From assembly GCA_022655215.1 (NCBI GenBank), contig JALCUE010000001.1:496001-560000 (forward strand): a stretch of DNA of 64,000 nucleotides, given 5' to 3'. Within the stretch, counting starts at the first letter, position 1, and the number at the start of each line of letters is the position of its first letter. Made by a program: the position numbers and the translations under genes. The notes under the pieces were generated by a model. The model ran no database searches. It was not told the origin of the DNA and was given only the letters and a program-made list of their open reading frames with translations. Positions 33,119 to 41,117 of this stretch are shown piece after piece. Source of the stretch: Atopobiaceae bacterium (GTDB taxonomy: Bacteria > Actinomycetota > Coriobacteriia > Coriobacteriales > Atopobiaceae).

Positions 33119-34207
33119 CTACGCTATCGCCACCTCCGGTGCCGGCGCCGCCCCGCGGACGGCCGCGTCCGCGGCGTCCTGGGCGTCGCGCGCCTCGTCC
33201 GAGAGCGAGAAGCCCTCGGGTGCGTGCGCCTGCCCGCGGTCGGGCTCGGGCGCCGGCTCGGCGTCTCTCTCCCTCGACTCGATGAGGTCGCGCCTGCGCT
33301 CGCCGAGGTACTCGGCCGCGGTCGATGCCTTCGCCGCGGCTCGGTAGAGCTCGTCGGGGTCCTTCCTGAGGGCCGCCACCCATGACTCGAGGTAGGCGAC
33401 GTGCTGGTCGTAGTGCTTGCCTCCCTGCTCCGCCTTCGCGACGGCCTTGCAGTCGAGCCCGGCGTCGGCCGCGGCGAACATGCTGCCGAGCTCGGCCACG
33501 AGCTCCTCACGGGCGTACTCGGGCGAGCCGAAGTGGCCGACGAACTTGCGGCCGAGCTCCGGCGCCGTGGAGTGCGTCATCTCGTGGAGCAGCGTCGAGA
33601 GGAATCCCTCCGGGGTCGCGAACTGCGACCTTTCCGGGATGACGATCACGTCCCGGCTCGGCGCGTAGTACGCCTCGTCGCCCTCCGCCTCCCTGACGGG
33701 GCAGCGGCTCGACTCGATGAACTGGTCCGCGACCTCGCCGACCTCCCCGAGCTCCGCGGCCGCCCGCTCGGGGAGGGGAGGGATGCCCTCGACGTCCCGC
33801 GCGTTGAAGACGGACCAGTAGCCGACGCAGACGGGCACGAGCCTCTCGGCGGCCTCGCTCTCGCCCGGCTCCGCGTCGCCCGCCTCGGGGGACGGGCCCT
33901 CGGCGCGGGCGGGCAGCATCTTCCACTTCTCGACGACGGCCGCCTTCGCGCCCTTGCGCACGTGCCATCCCTGCTCCTCCGCCTGGCGGTACGTGCACCA
34001 CCTCGGGTCCGCGAGGCCCCTCTCGGCGGCGACCGCCGCGAGTCCGAGGCGGTTGCCGCCGTGGTAGCGCTTGCCCGTGGCCGCGTTGGCGGGCGACCAG
34101 CAGGGCGCCCAGTCGGCGGCCCACGATAGCTCCTTTCCCTCCATGTCCGCGACGATCCTGTCGACGACCTGCCTTCTCTGCTCGCTCACTCTCTCCGGGA
34201 ACTTCAT
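33119..34207 (-). CDS. ardC: ArdC-like antirestriction protein
   Basis: 362 residues with the two ArdC parts. The N-terminal domain (WSPANAATGKRYHGGNRL...GWHVRKGAKAAVVEKW) is the single-strand-DNA-binding region. The C-terminal domain is a zincin-like metallopeptidase with LLHEMTHS (H208, E209, H212) followed by REELVAELGSMF. A Pro/Glu-rich spacer of about 25 residues separates them near 100-125. ArdC protects incoming plasmid DNA against recipient restriction. It sits at the end of the transfer region, so it could be expressed early after transfer. Confidence 0.88.
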   Translation of the reverse strand: MKFPERVSEQRRQVVDRIVADMEGKELSWAADWAPCWSPANAATGKRYHGGNRLGLAAVAAERGLADPRWCTYRQAEEQGWHVRKGAKAAVVEKWKMLPARAEGPSPEAGDAEPGESEAAERLVPVCVGYWSVFNARDVEGIPPLPERAAAELGEVGEVADQFIESSRCPVREAEGDEAYYAPSRDVIVIPERSQFATPEGFLSTLLHEMTHSTAPELGRKFVGHFGSPEYAREELVAELGSMFAAADAGLDCKAVAKAEQGGKHYDQHVAYLESWVAALRKDPDELYRAAAKASTAAEYLGERRRDLIESRERDAEPAPEPDRGQAHAPEGFSLSDEARDAQDAADAAVRGAAPAPEVAIA

Positions 34208-34325
34208 ATCCTCTCCTCTCCCGGCGCGCGTGTGGGGCCGCGCGTCTCCTGGCCGTGTCTTTCCTGTCCCCCTCGCCTCCGCGGCGGGGGGTCTCTCTTC
34301 TCATCGGCATGTGCCTCCCTCCTCT

Positions 34326-34350
34326 GGGGGCCGGCGCGTCGCCGGCCCCC
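34326..34350 (-). terminator. Terminator-like hairpin after the DUF3789 gene
   Basis: A perfect 10-bp GC stem (34326-34335 with 34341-34350, 5-nt loop) lies 7 nt beyond the DUF3789 stop. No T tract follows. It separates the VaFE transcript from the ArdC-like gene. Confidence 0.5.
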
Positions 34351-34356
34351 GTCCGC

Positions 34357-34500
34357 CTATCGCGCCCTTCTGGCCCTGGCCTCGGCCACGTGTCTCTCGG
34401 CCTCGCGGTCGGCGGCCCCTGCCGCCTGCGCGAGGGCCATGGCGGCGACGCCGAAGGTGCCGCCCGCCACGAACGAGACGAAGCAGGCTATGAACGTCAT
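34357..34500 (-). CDS. Small membrane protein, DUF3789-like (47 aa)
   Basis: MTFIACFVSFVAGGTFGVAA and the following hydrophobic residues form one transmembrane helix, then a short basic tail (ADREAERHVAEARARRAR). This is the pattern of DUF3789 proteins found in conjugative elements. Its ATG overlaps the VaFE stop codon (ATGA), so it is cotranslated with the adhesin. Function is unknown. Confidence 0.65.
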   Translation of the reverse strand: MTFIACFVSFVAGGTFGVAAMALAQAAGAADREAERHVAEARARRAR

Positions 34501-37484
34501 CGCCCCTCGCCTCCCCTGCGGCGCATGACCCATGCGGCCGCGACGGCGCACGCCCCGGCGCCGAGCAGGCCGAGCAGCGCGACCGCCGGGAGGTCGTCGC
34601 CCGTCTTGGGCAGCCCCTCCTGCGTCGCGGGCGGCGTCTCCGGGGGCGTCTGGGGCGACTCGTAGGAGACCGACTGGCCCGCGTCGGAGATGTCGGCGTG
34701 CGCGGCGACCTGCCTCCCGTCGCGCGAGAGGGACTCGAAGCAGACGAGCGTCTTCCCGTCGAGCGCCGAGCCGTCGATCTCGAAGGCGATCTCGGCCTCG
34801 CCGTCTGCCTTCTCTGGCGTGAGCGTGGTCGTCGCGGTGACGTCGGCCCCGTCCTGCTGCCAGGCCTTCCCCGTGGAGGCGTCCATGAGGGTCCCCCTGA
34901 GGACGTACTCCTTGCCGGGAGTGAGGCCCGTGTAGGAGACCGTGTCGACGATGGTCACCCGATCGGCGGGCGTCCCCTCGTTGGTGCCGGTCGCCTCGTC
35001 GGCCGCCTTCGTGCCGACGCCCACGAGCGAGACCGTCTGGCCCCCGTCCTCGATGTCGGCGTGCGTCGCGACCTCCCGGCCCTCCCGGGAGAGCGTCTCG
35101 AAGGCCACGGTCGTCGTCCCGGCGAGGGCCGAGGCGTCGAGCTCGAACGTCACCTGCGCGGTCCCGTCGGCCTTCTCCGGCGTGAACGTCGTCGTCGCGG
35201 TGACGTCGGCCCCTCCGGACTGGATCGCCTTGCCGGTGGCCTTGTCCATGAGGGTCCCGGCGAGCGCGTACTCCCTCCCGGGGACGAGGTTCGCGTAGGA
35301 GACCGTGTCGACGATCTCGGTCCTCCCGGTCGCCTGCTCCTCGTGCGTGCCGCTCGCCTTGCCCGTCGCCTCGGTGCCGACCTTCGGGACCGTGACGGTC
35401 TGCCCCTCGTCGTCGACGTCGGCGTGCGTCGCGAGCTCGCGCCCGTCCTGCGAGAGGCTCTCGAAGGCCACGAGCGTCCTCCCGGCCGTCGCGGTGCCGT
35501 CGAACTCGAACGTCACCTGGGCGGTACCGTCGGGCTCCTCCGTCGTGAACGTGGTCGTCGCGGTGACGTCGGCCCCGCCTGACTGGATCGCCTTGCCGGT
35601 GGCCTTGTCCACGAGGGTCCCGGTGAGCGTGTACTCCTTTCCTGGGGTGAGGTTCGCGCAGGAGACCGTGTCGACGATCGCCTGCTTTGCGGCGGCCTCG
35701 GACTCGTGCGTGCCGGTGGCGGCGTCCGTCGCCTCGGTGCGGATCGAGACCTGCTTGTCGTCCACGGTGCCGATGTCGAGGTCGGTCCTGTCGCGGCTGA
35801 TGGTCACGGTGCGCTCCGTGAGGGCGTGCCCCGCGTTGGCCGCGCAGGGGAGCTCCCTGAGGTCGTAGGTGTCGTAGGGCAGCGCCCCGAGCGAGTCGTC
35901 GGCCTTGGTGCCGGTCCCGAACCAGACGCCCCTGGAGGCGTCGAGGCCCTCGTCGTCGACCGAGCCGGCCGACGAGAGGGCGGCGTCGTTGCCGTCGGTC
36001 CCGCGGGTGTGCGGGACCCAGGAGGCGGCGCTGTCGAACATGCCGTTCTCGTCGGTGACGAGGACGTGGGACTCTCCCGTCGTCTCGGAGGTGAGCAGGA
36101 ACGCGCAGCCAGCGAGCTGCCCCATGGTCTGCTCGTCGACCTTGCTGAAGCTGAGGTCGCCCCGCGCGACGTGGTCCGCGACCTCGGGCGCGACGTAGGT
36201 GGAGACGTGCTCCGCGGTCCCGTCGGCCGTGACCTTGACGACGTGGGCGGAGCCGTCGGAGAGCAGGTAGCCCTTCGGCGCCTTGGTCTCCGTGACGCTC
36301 ACGGTGCCGAGCGGGATCGTCGGGGCGCCCGCGGAGTCGGTGTAGAGCGCGTCGCCCGAGGCCTTGTGCGCCTCGTCGAGCGTCGCCCTGCCGTCCGCGC
36401 CGGTGCGCAGCACCCACGTCCTCTTCGGCGTCCCCGAGACGTCGCCGTCCGTGTTGTCGTAGTACCTGACCTCGAACTCGGCCCCCTCGAGCGTCGCCGA
36501 GCCGAGCGGGGAGGCCTTGCCGGTCTCGGCGTCGAGCTTGGCGACCGCGACCGACACCGCGTCCGTCTGCGGGACGTCGGAGGCCGAGGCCTTCGTGTCC
36601 TGTGCGGGCGCGACGTCGCACCAGTGCCTCTCCCCGTCGATGGCGAAGCCCTTGGGCGCCGTCTCCTCGAGCAGGTAGTAGCGCCCGGCGACGAGGTCGC
36701 CGATCGAGGCCGACCCCGACTCGTCCGTGGTGACCGAGCCCACGCGGAACCCGTCCGCCGAGAAGACCCCGTAGGTCGCCCCGGCGAGCGAGTAGCAGCC
36801 GTTGCCCGAGCTGACGTCCGCGTTCGAGCTCGCCTTGGTGAGCGTTATCGAGCCGAGCGAGAGCGGGACGGCGATGCGCTGGCGGGCCGAGTCGTCGGGC
36901 CCGTACCAGACCGAGCCGTGCGCCTCGGGGCCCGTGCCGTCCCAGGCGTTCGCCTTCGCGACGAGCTCGTCCGCGACGCCTATGAGCGCGAGCTTCGACT
37001 CGTCGCTGATGCCCTGGTCCCTCAGGTCGTACCCGCCGAGGAGCCAGACGGCAATCTGGGTGACGGCCCTCGCCTCGCCGTCGGAGAGCTGGTGCCCGCA
37101 GATGCTCGTGGTGTTGGGCCAGCCGTGGTAGAGCGCGTAGGCCATCGGCCTGTTCGTGTCGGCGACCCACCCGCCCTTGGTGTATGTGGTGTCGGCGTTC
37201 GGCCCGTGGAGCGTCCCGTCCATGCAGTAGGCGGCGGTGCCCCCGTCGGTCGACTCGTACGCCCCGAAGCTCGCGGCGTCGAACGGGCCGACGTCGCCGG
37301 AGTGGTCGTTGTGGAAGTGCTGGGTGTCCGGCTCGGCCTGCGCGGCCCAGGCGGTCGTCGGGGCCGCGGCCCCGATCATGCCCGCCCACTGGCTCGCGAC
37401 GAGCAGCACCGAGAGGGCGACCCTCCCTATGGCGCCGAGCGCGCCCCCGCGCCCGCCTTGCGCGGGCGTGTTTCTTCTCTTCAT
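34497..37484 (-). CDS. VaFE-repeat, thioester-domain, LPxTG-anchored surface adhesin
   Basis: 995 residues from ATG 37484, just downstream of AAAGGACGAGGA. A signal peptide ends at TTAWA. Residues of about 50-220 form a thioester domain: C87 in AAYCMDG and Q143 in VTQIAVW would make the covalent bond used to grip host or partner-cell surfaces. Two SpaA/Cna-B-like domains follow (ITLTKA..., VAVAKLDAETGKASPLG). Three VaFE repeats of about 115 residues come next (each VDTVS-ANLTPG-EY-L-GTL-DKATGKA...). The end is LPKTGDDLPAV, a hydrophobic helix and RRRGGEGR. Within the transfer operon it probably mediates mating contact. Confidence 0.9.
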   Translation of the reverse strand: MKRRNTPAQGGRGGALGAIGRVALSVLLVASQWAGMIGAAAPTTAWAAQAEPDTQHFHNDHSGDVGPFDAASFGAYESTDGGTAAYCMDGTLHGPNADTTYTKGGWVADTNRPMAYALYHGWPNTTSICGHQLSDGEARAVTQIAVWLLGGYDLRDQGISDESKLALIGVADELVAKANAWDGTGPEAHGSVWYGPDDSARQRIAVPLSLGSITLTKASSNADVSSGNGCYSLAGATYGVFSADGFRVGSVTTDESGSASIGDLVAGRYYLLEETAPKGFAIDGERHWCDVAPAQDTKASASDVPQTDAVSVAVAKLDAETGKASPLGSATLEGAEFEVRYYDNTDGDVSGTPKRTWVLRTGADGRATLDEAHKASGDALYTDSAGAPTIPLGTVSVTETKAPKGYLLSDGSAHVVKVTADGTAEHVSTYVAPEVADHVARGDLSFSKVDEQTMGQLAGCAFLLTSETTGESHVLVTDENGMFDSAASWVPHTRGTDGNDAALSSAGSVDDEGLDASRGVWFGTGTKADDSLGALPYDTYDLRELPCAANAGHALTERTVTISRDRTDLDIGTVDDKQVSIRTEATDAATGTHESEAAAKQAIVDTVSCANLTPGKEYTLTGTLVDKATGKAIQSGGADVTATTTFTTEEPDGTAQVTFEFDGTATAGRTLVAFESLSQDGRELATHADVDDEGQTVTVPKVGTEATGKASGTHEEQATGRTEIVDTVSYANLVPGREYALAGTLMDKATGKAIQSGGADVTATTTFTPEKADGTAQVTFELDASALAGTTTVAFETLSREGREVATHADIEDGGQTVSLVGVGTKAADEATGTNEGTPADRVTIVDTVSYTGLTPGKEYVLRGTLMDASTGKAWQQDGADVTATTTLTPEKADGEAEIAFEIDGSALDGKTLVCFESLSRDGRQVAAHADISDAGQSVSYESPQTPPETPPATQEGLPKTGDDLPAVALLGLLGAGACAVAAAWVMRRRGGEGR

Positions 37485-37491
37485 TCCTCGT

Positions 37492-37521
37492 CCTTTCCGT
37501 GTGGCCCGGGTGGAGCCGGGC
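37492..37521 (-). promoter_or_regulatory. CTCCAC-loop leader element B (before VaFE adhesin gene)
   Basis: On the minus strand GCCCGG-CTCCAC-CCGGGC (37521 to 37504) is a perfect 6-bp hairpin with the CTCCAC loop. One base later comes ACACGGAAAGG (37502 to 37492), and the ATG is at 37484. Confidence 0.6.
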
Positions 37522-37607
37522 TCCCTTCCTGTCTCGGACTTGCGCGCCCGCGCGGGGCCCGCGCGCCGCCTCTCCGGGTCGCCCCTCCTCGCCCCCATGG
37601 CCGCCCC

Positions 37608-38606
37608 CTACCCGCCGAGGATGTCCTTCGCCCACGACCCGCTGCGCATGAGCGAGAGGATGAGCAGGAGGCACATCGCGATGAGCTTGAGGGGCCAGAG
37701 GATGAAGTTGCCCACGTCGGATGGGCTCGCCGCCTGCGTCATGTCGGCGGCGACCATGTTCACCAGCATCGGGAAGCAGGTGAGGACGAACATCATGATC
37801 GTGCCGGCCAGGCACAGGGCCACGAAGTTCTTGACGAAGTTGATCCCCATGTGGCGGGTCTCCTCGAAGCCCATGAGCGCGAAGGGGATGGGGGAGAGCA
37901 TGAAGTAGACGTAGAGCTGTATCGCCCGCGCGTAGACCATGAGCTGGGAGAACACCTGGGCGACGATGGCGAAGAGGAAGACGAGCAGGGCCGTGATGAC
38001 GAGCGGCCCGATCGCGGCGAAGTCGGTTATGGCGTTGTCGCCCACCGAGTTCAGCGCGACCCCCGAGAGCGCCTCGCCCCCGCCGATGTAGGAGTTGAAC
38101 TTGGTGAGGTCGTCGAAGACCGCCTCGCAGATCTCGCCCGAGTTGTTGATGAGCCAGGAGAAGATCACGAAGAAGACGGCGAGCTCGACCACCTCCTTGA
38201 CGGCCGGCATCGTGGCCGAGCCGTCGACCTTCTCCGACACCCTCACGAGCTGGACGAGCATGACGAGCGCCAGGATCGAGTGGGCGCACGGCTTGACGAC
38301 CGAGTTGCGCACCCCGTCGGCCAGCTCGTAGAGGGCCGTCCCGTGGCCGAACAGCGAGCTGAACGAGGTCGTGAGCAGCGTCGTGGAGTTGATCGTCCCC
38401 ACGACGGAGAGGGCCCCCGAGAACATGCCGTTTATGATGGGCCCGAAGAGCGTGTTGATGAGCCACTTGTTGACCGAGTCGGCGATGTCGGTGAAGGCGT
38501 CCGCCCTCGCCGTGACGGGCGTGAGCGCCACGATCGCCAGCGTCGCCGCGGCGACGGCGAGGGCCATGGCGGCCCTCCTCGCCCCGGGCCTCGACGTGAT
38601 CCCCAT
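37608..38606 (-). CDS. VirB6/TrbL-like multi-pass conjugation channel protein
   Basis: 332 residues. A signal peptide (ends TARADA) is followed by at least six hydrophobic helices, for example ILALVMLVQLVRV, ELAVFFVIFSWLI, IGPLVITALLVFLFAIVAQV, FMLSPIPFALMGFEETR and GTIMMFVLTCFPMLVNMVAADMT. The SPIPFA...NFVKNFVAL section resembles VirB6-type proteins of Gram-positive type IV secretion systems. It would form part of the inner-membrane pore together with VirB3- and VirB4-like proteins encoded upstream. Confidence 0.8.
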   Translation of the reverse strand: MGITSRPGARRAAMALAVAAATLAIVALTPVTARADAFTDIADSVNKWLINTLFGPIINGMFSGALSVVGTINSTTLLTTSFSSLFGHGTALYELADGVRNSVVKPCAHSILALVMLVQLVRVSEKVDGSATMPAVKEVVELAVFFVIFSWLINNSGEICEAVFDDLTKFNSYIGGGEALSGVALNSVGDNAITDFAAIGPLVITALLVFLFAIVAQVFSQLMVYARAIQLYVYFMLSPIPFALMGFEETRHMGINFVKNFVALCLAGTIMMFVLTCFPMLVNMVAADMTQAASPSDVGNFILWPLKLIAMCLLLILSLMRSGSWAKDILGG

Positions 38607-38607
38607 G

Positions 38608-39447
38608 CTAGCCCGCCTTCCTGACGCCGACCTGGCCGTCCGCCTGGGAGATCGTGACGACGACCCTGGTCTTCGCCGCGTTGTCGAGCGCGTAGGGGAG
38701 GGTGACGGTCCCTCCCGCCCAGTCCGACGTGGACGTCTCCGCCCATGTCGCCTTCGTCGCGGTGGGGTAGTTCTGGGCGCACCAGTCGCCGAGGGCCCGC
38801 TCCAGGGCCGCCCTCGAGGTCCCCATGGAGGAGCAGCGTTCCTCGTCCGGCCCCGTCACCGATAGCGCGGAGGCGGCCGACGACAGCGAGTAGGCCCTCG
38901 CCCTCGAGAACGCCTCGGAGGAGAGCGTCGTCGACGCCGAGCCGTCGGCGCCCACGACGCGCTGGAGCTCGGCTATGTAGGTGCCGTCGGGCGTCTCGAC
39001 CGAGAAGACGGTCACGGTCGCCGTGGCGTTGCCGTCAGCGGGCCTGGTCGTCGTGGCGCAGGCCGTGACGACGTAGGGCGTGACCGTCCGGGCGCCGTCG
39101 GCCGTCTCGGTCCAGGTCCTGTCGTCGAAGCTCGCCGCGACGGTCTCCTGCGAGGCGGTCCAGCAGTTGGCCGAGAGCATCGCCACGAGCTGCCGCTCGT
39201 CGTCCGTGTACGACGACCTCAGGGCCCTCGCCGAGGCGTCGAGCCTCTCGTCGGCCACGTCCTCCGCCGAGGCCTCGCTCGTCTCGGCCTGCGCCGCGCC
39301 CTGGTCGGCCGGCGCGTGCACCTGCGTGCAGCGCGCGACGCTCGCCGCCAGCAGCGCGGCCAGGACGGCCGCCGCCACCGCGACGGGCGCCCGGTGGGCC
39401 CTCGCCCAGCGGGCGGCGTCCCCGATCCTCGATCTCCCCATGGCCAT
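38608..39447 (-). CDS. Single-pass extracytoplasmic conjugation protein (VirB8/TcpC-like by position)
   Basis: 279 residues from ATG 39447 (an alternative ATG at 39441 has better ribosome-site spacing). A basic N-terminus and one hydrophobic helix (VAVAAAVLAALLAASVA) are followed by Cys-Thr, then an Ala/Glu linker and a beta-rich outer domain. Gram-positive systems keep a membrane-anchored TcpC/VirB8-like NTF2-fold protein between VirB6 and the hydrolase; gene order suggests that role here, but I see no diagnostic motif. It overlaps nothing and ends 1 nt before the VirB6-like gene. Confidence 0.55.
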   Translation of the reverse strand: MAMGRSRIGDAARWARAHRAPVAVAAAVLAALLAASVARCTQVHAPADQGAAQAETSEASAEDVADERLDASARALRSSYTDDERQLVAMLSANCWTASQETVAASFDDRTWTETADGARTVTPYVVTACATTTRPADGNATATVTVFSVETPDGTYIAELQRVVGADGSASTTLSSEAFSRARAYSLSSAASALSVTGPDEERCSSMGTSRAALERALGDWCAQNYPTATKATWAETSTSDWAGGTVTLPYALDNAAKTRVVVTISQADGQVGVRKAG

Positions 39448-39455
39448 GTCCCCTC

Positions 39456-41117
39456 TCATCCGATGCGGACCGCGCAGGTCCACCTGCTCGCGACGTCTCC
39501 GTGGGTCATCCTCACGCGCGGCGGCGTCGCCTCGACGCACGTGTCCGGGTCGATGTAGATCCCGACGTGGCCGGGCATCCAGAGGATGTCGCCCGGCTGC
39601 GCCTCGGAGATGGGGATGACCTGCCCCGAGTCCTTCTGCTGCTCGCTCTGGTGGGGGATGTCTATCCCCGCCTGCGCGTAGCACCACTGGGTGAGCCCGG
39701 AGCAGTCGATCCCGCCGTGGGGGTCGGTCCCTCCCCAGAGGTAGGGGGCCTCCCATCCGGCGGCCTCCTGCGCCGCCTCGACGACCGCGCCCTTCCCGAG
39801 GCTCCCCGAGACGATCGCGGCGTAGATGCGCTCGGCCTCCGACACCCGCGTCGACATGTGGGGGATGCCCGGGCAGAAGTTCATCCACCCGTAGCAGGCC
39901 TGCGCCGTCGCGTCGGCGATGTCGGTCGCGGAGTCGAAGCCCGCCCTGCTCCCCGAGACGCGCGTCCCGGCCGGCGGGTCGTCGCCCTCGACGATCACGT
40001 AGGAGTCGGAGTAGTCCCAGGAGTCGAGCTGGGCGCCGAGGTAGGCGACCTGCACGTCGATGTCCGACCAGTCCCTCCCCATGCTCTGGGCGAGGTCCTT
40101 GAGCCCCTGCTTCTCGGAGCGGGTCGTCCACTGGCAGATGCCGTAGCCGAGGTAGGTGCCGACGTCCCGGGCCGACTCGTCGCCGTTCTCGCAGCAGTCG
40201 GGGTCGAAGTTGCTCTCCCCGACGATGTTGCCCATGATCGCCGCGGCGTGGAGGGCGTCCAGTCCCTTCTCGTTCATGAGGTAGGCGGCGACGATCGCCT
40301 CGTTGCCCTGGAGCGTGCCGTGGTAGCGCTTGGGAGTCGACGCGACGCCGAGGACCGCCGCGAGGATCGCGAGCACGGCCACGACGACCGCCGCCGCGGG
40401 GAGGAGCGGCGCGAGCAGCGCGGGCAGCGCCGCCACGCCGCCTGACGTGCCGCCGGCCACGACGGCCGCGACGCCCGCCTCGGCCTCGTGCGCGGCCCCC
40501 GCCGAGGCCGCCCTCGCGCCCGCCTGGCGCCCCGCGCTCGCCACGGCGGCCCGGGACGCCTCCTGGTTTCGCCTCGCCTGGGCGGCGGCGAGCCCGCCCC
40601 GCCCGCGCGCGGGAATCCCGGTCGCCCCCCTCGCCCCGCGAGGCCTCGCCTCTTGCGTCCCGAGGGGGCCTCTCGCCGCGGTGCCGCGCGCCTGCTCTCG
40701 TCCCGCCCCGCCCGAGAGGCGTCGGCCCCGGCCGAGGCGCCTGCGGGCGGCGGCGTTCGCGCCCGGCCTTCCGCCGGCCCCGTCCCGGCGGCGTCCCCTC
40801 GCCGGCCCCTCCCCCTCGGGCGTCTGGTCGGCCCTTGTCTCGGCACGCCGCCCGGCCGCGTCGCGGGCTGCCGCGGGCGCCCGCCGCGCCGCCGCGCGGG
40901 TCGAGGCGCGCAGGGCCCCCGACCCGGTCCGGCTCCCGCTGTCGCGCGTGCCGCGGTCGTCGGCCGCCCCGGCGACGAGTCCCGCCGCCGCTGCCGCGCG
41001 TGCGCCCGCGCCCTTCGCGAGGCCGCGGGCGGAGCGGGCCCTCTCGGCCCCGGTGAGGGTCGCGTCGGACGCCCGGCCTCCCTCGGAGAACGACCTGATG
41101 CCCTCATCGCGGCGCAT
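39456..41117 (-). CDS. Conjugation peptidoglycan hydrolase: tail-type lysozyme plus NlpC/P60
   Basis: 553 residues. The first 215 are an Arg/Ala-rich cytoplasmic region, followed by a transmembrane helix (AAAVVVAVLAILAAVLGVA). Residues of about 270-420 (NEAIVAAYLMNEKGLDALHAAAIMGNIVGESNF...CQWTTRSEKQGL) form a phage-tail-type lysozyme domain with the catalytic Glu in GES. The C-terminus is NlpC/P60: GGIDCSGLTQWCY (catalytic Cys near 471) and PGHVGIYI (His). It corresponds to TcpG/VirB1-like hydrolases that open the wall for the transfer channel. Its 5' end overlaps the VirB4 gene's 3' end. Confidence 0.88.
   Translation of the reverse strand: MRRDEGIRSFSEGGRASDATLTGAERARSARGLAKGAGARAAAAAGLVAGAADDRGTRDSGSRTGSGALRASTRAAARRAPAAARDAAGRRAETRADQTPEGEGPARGRRRDGAGGRPGANAAARRRLGRGRRLSGGAGREQARGTAARGPLGTQEARPRGARGATGIPARGRGGLAAAQARRNQEASRAAVASAGRQAGARAASAGAAHEAEAGVAAVVAGGTSGGVAALPALLAPLLPAAAVVVAVLAILAAVLGVASTPKRYHGTLQGNEAIVAAYLMNEKGLDALHAAAIMGNIVGESNFDPDCCENGDESARDVGTYLGYGICQWTTRSEKQGLKDLAQSMGRDWSDIDVQVAYLGAQLDSWDYSDSYVIVEGDDPPAGTRVSGSRAGFDSATDIADATAQACYGWMNFCPGIPHMSTRVSEAERIYAAIVSGSLGKGAVVEAAQEAAGWEAPYLWGGTDPHGGIDCSGLTQWCYAQAGIDIPHQSEQQKDSGQVIPISEAQPGDILWMPGHVGIYIDPDTCVEATPPRVRMTHGDVASRWTCAVRIG

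Noticed and set aside
34357-38466. A very long open frame on the minus strand across the adhesin and VirB6-like genes
   Set aside because: It is an out-of-phase shadow of GC-rich genes, with Arg/His/Gly-rich composition and no domains. Only its last 47 codons (DUF3789-like) form a real gene.
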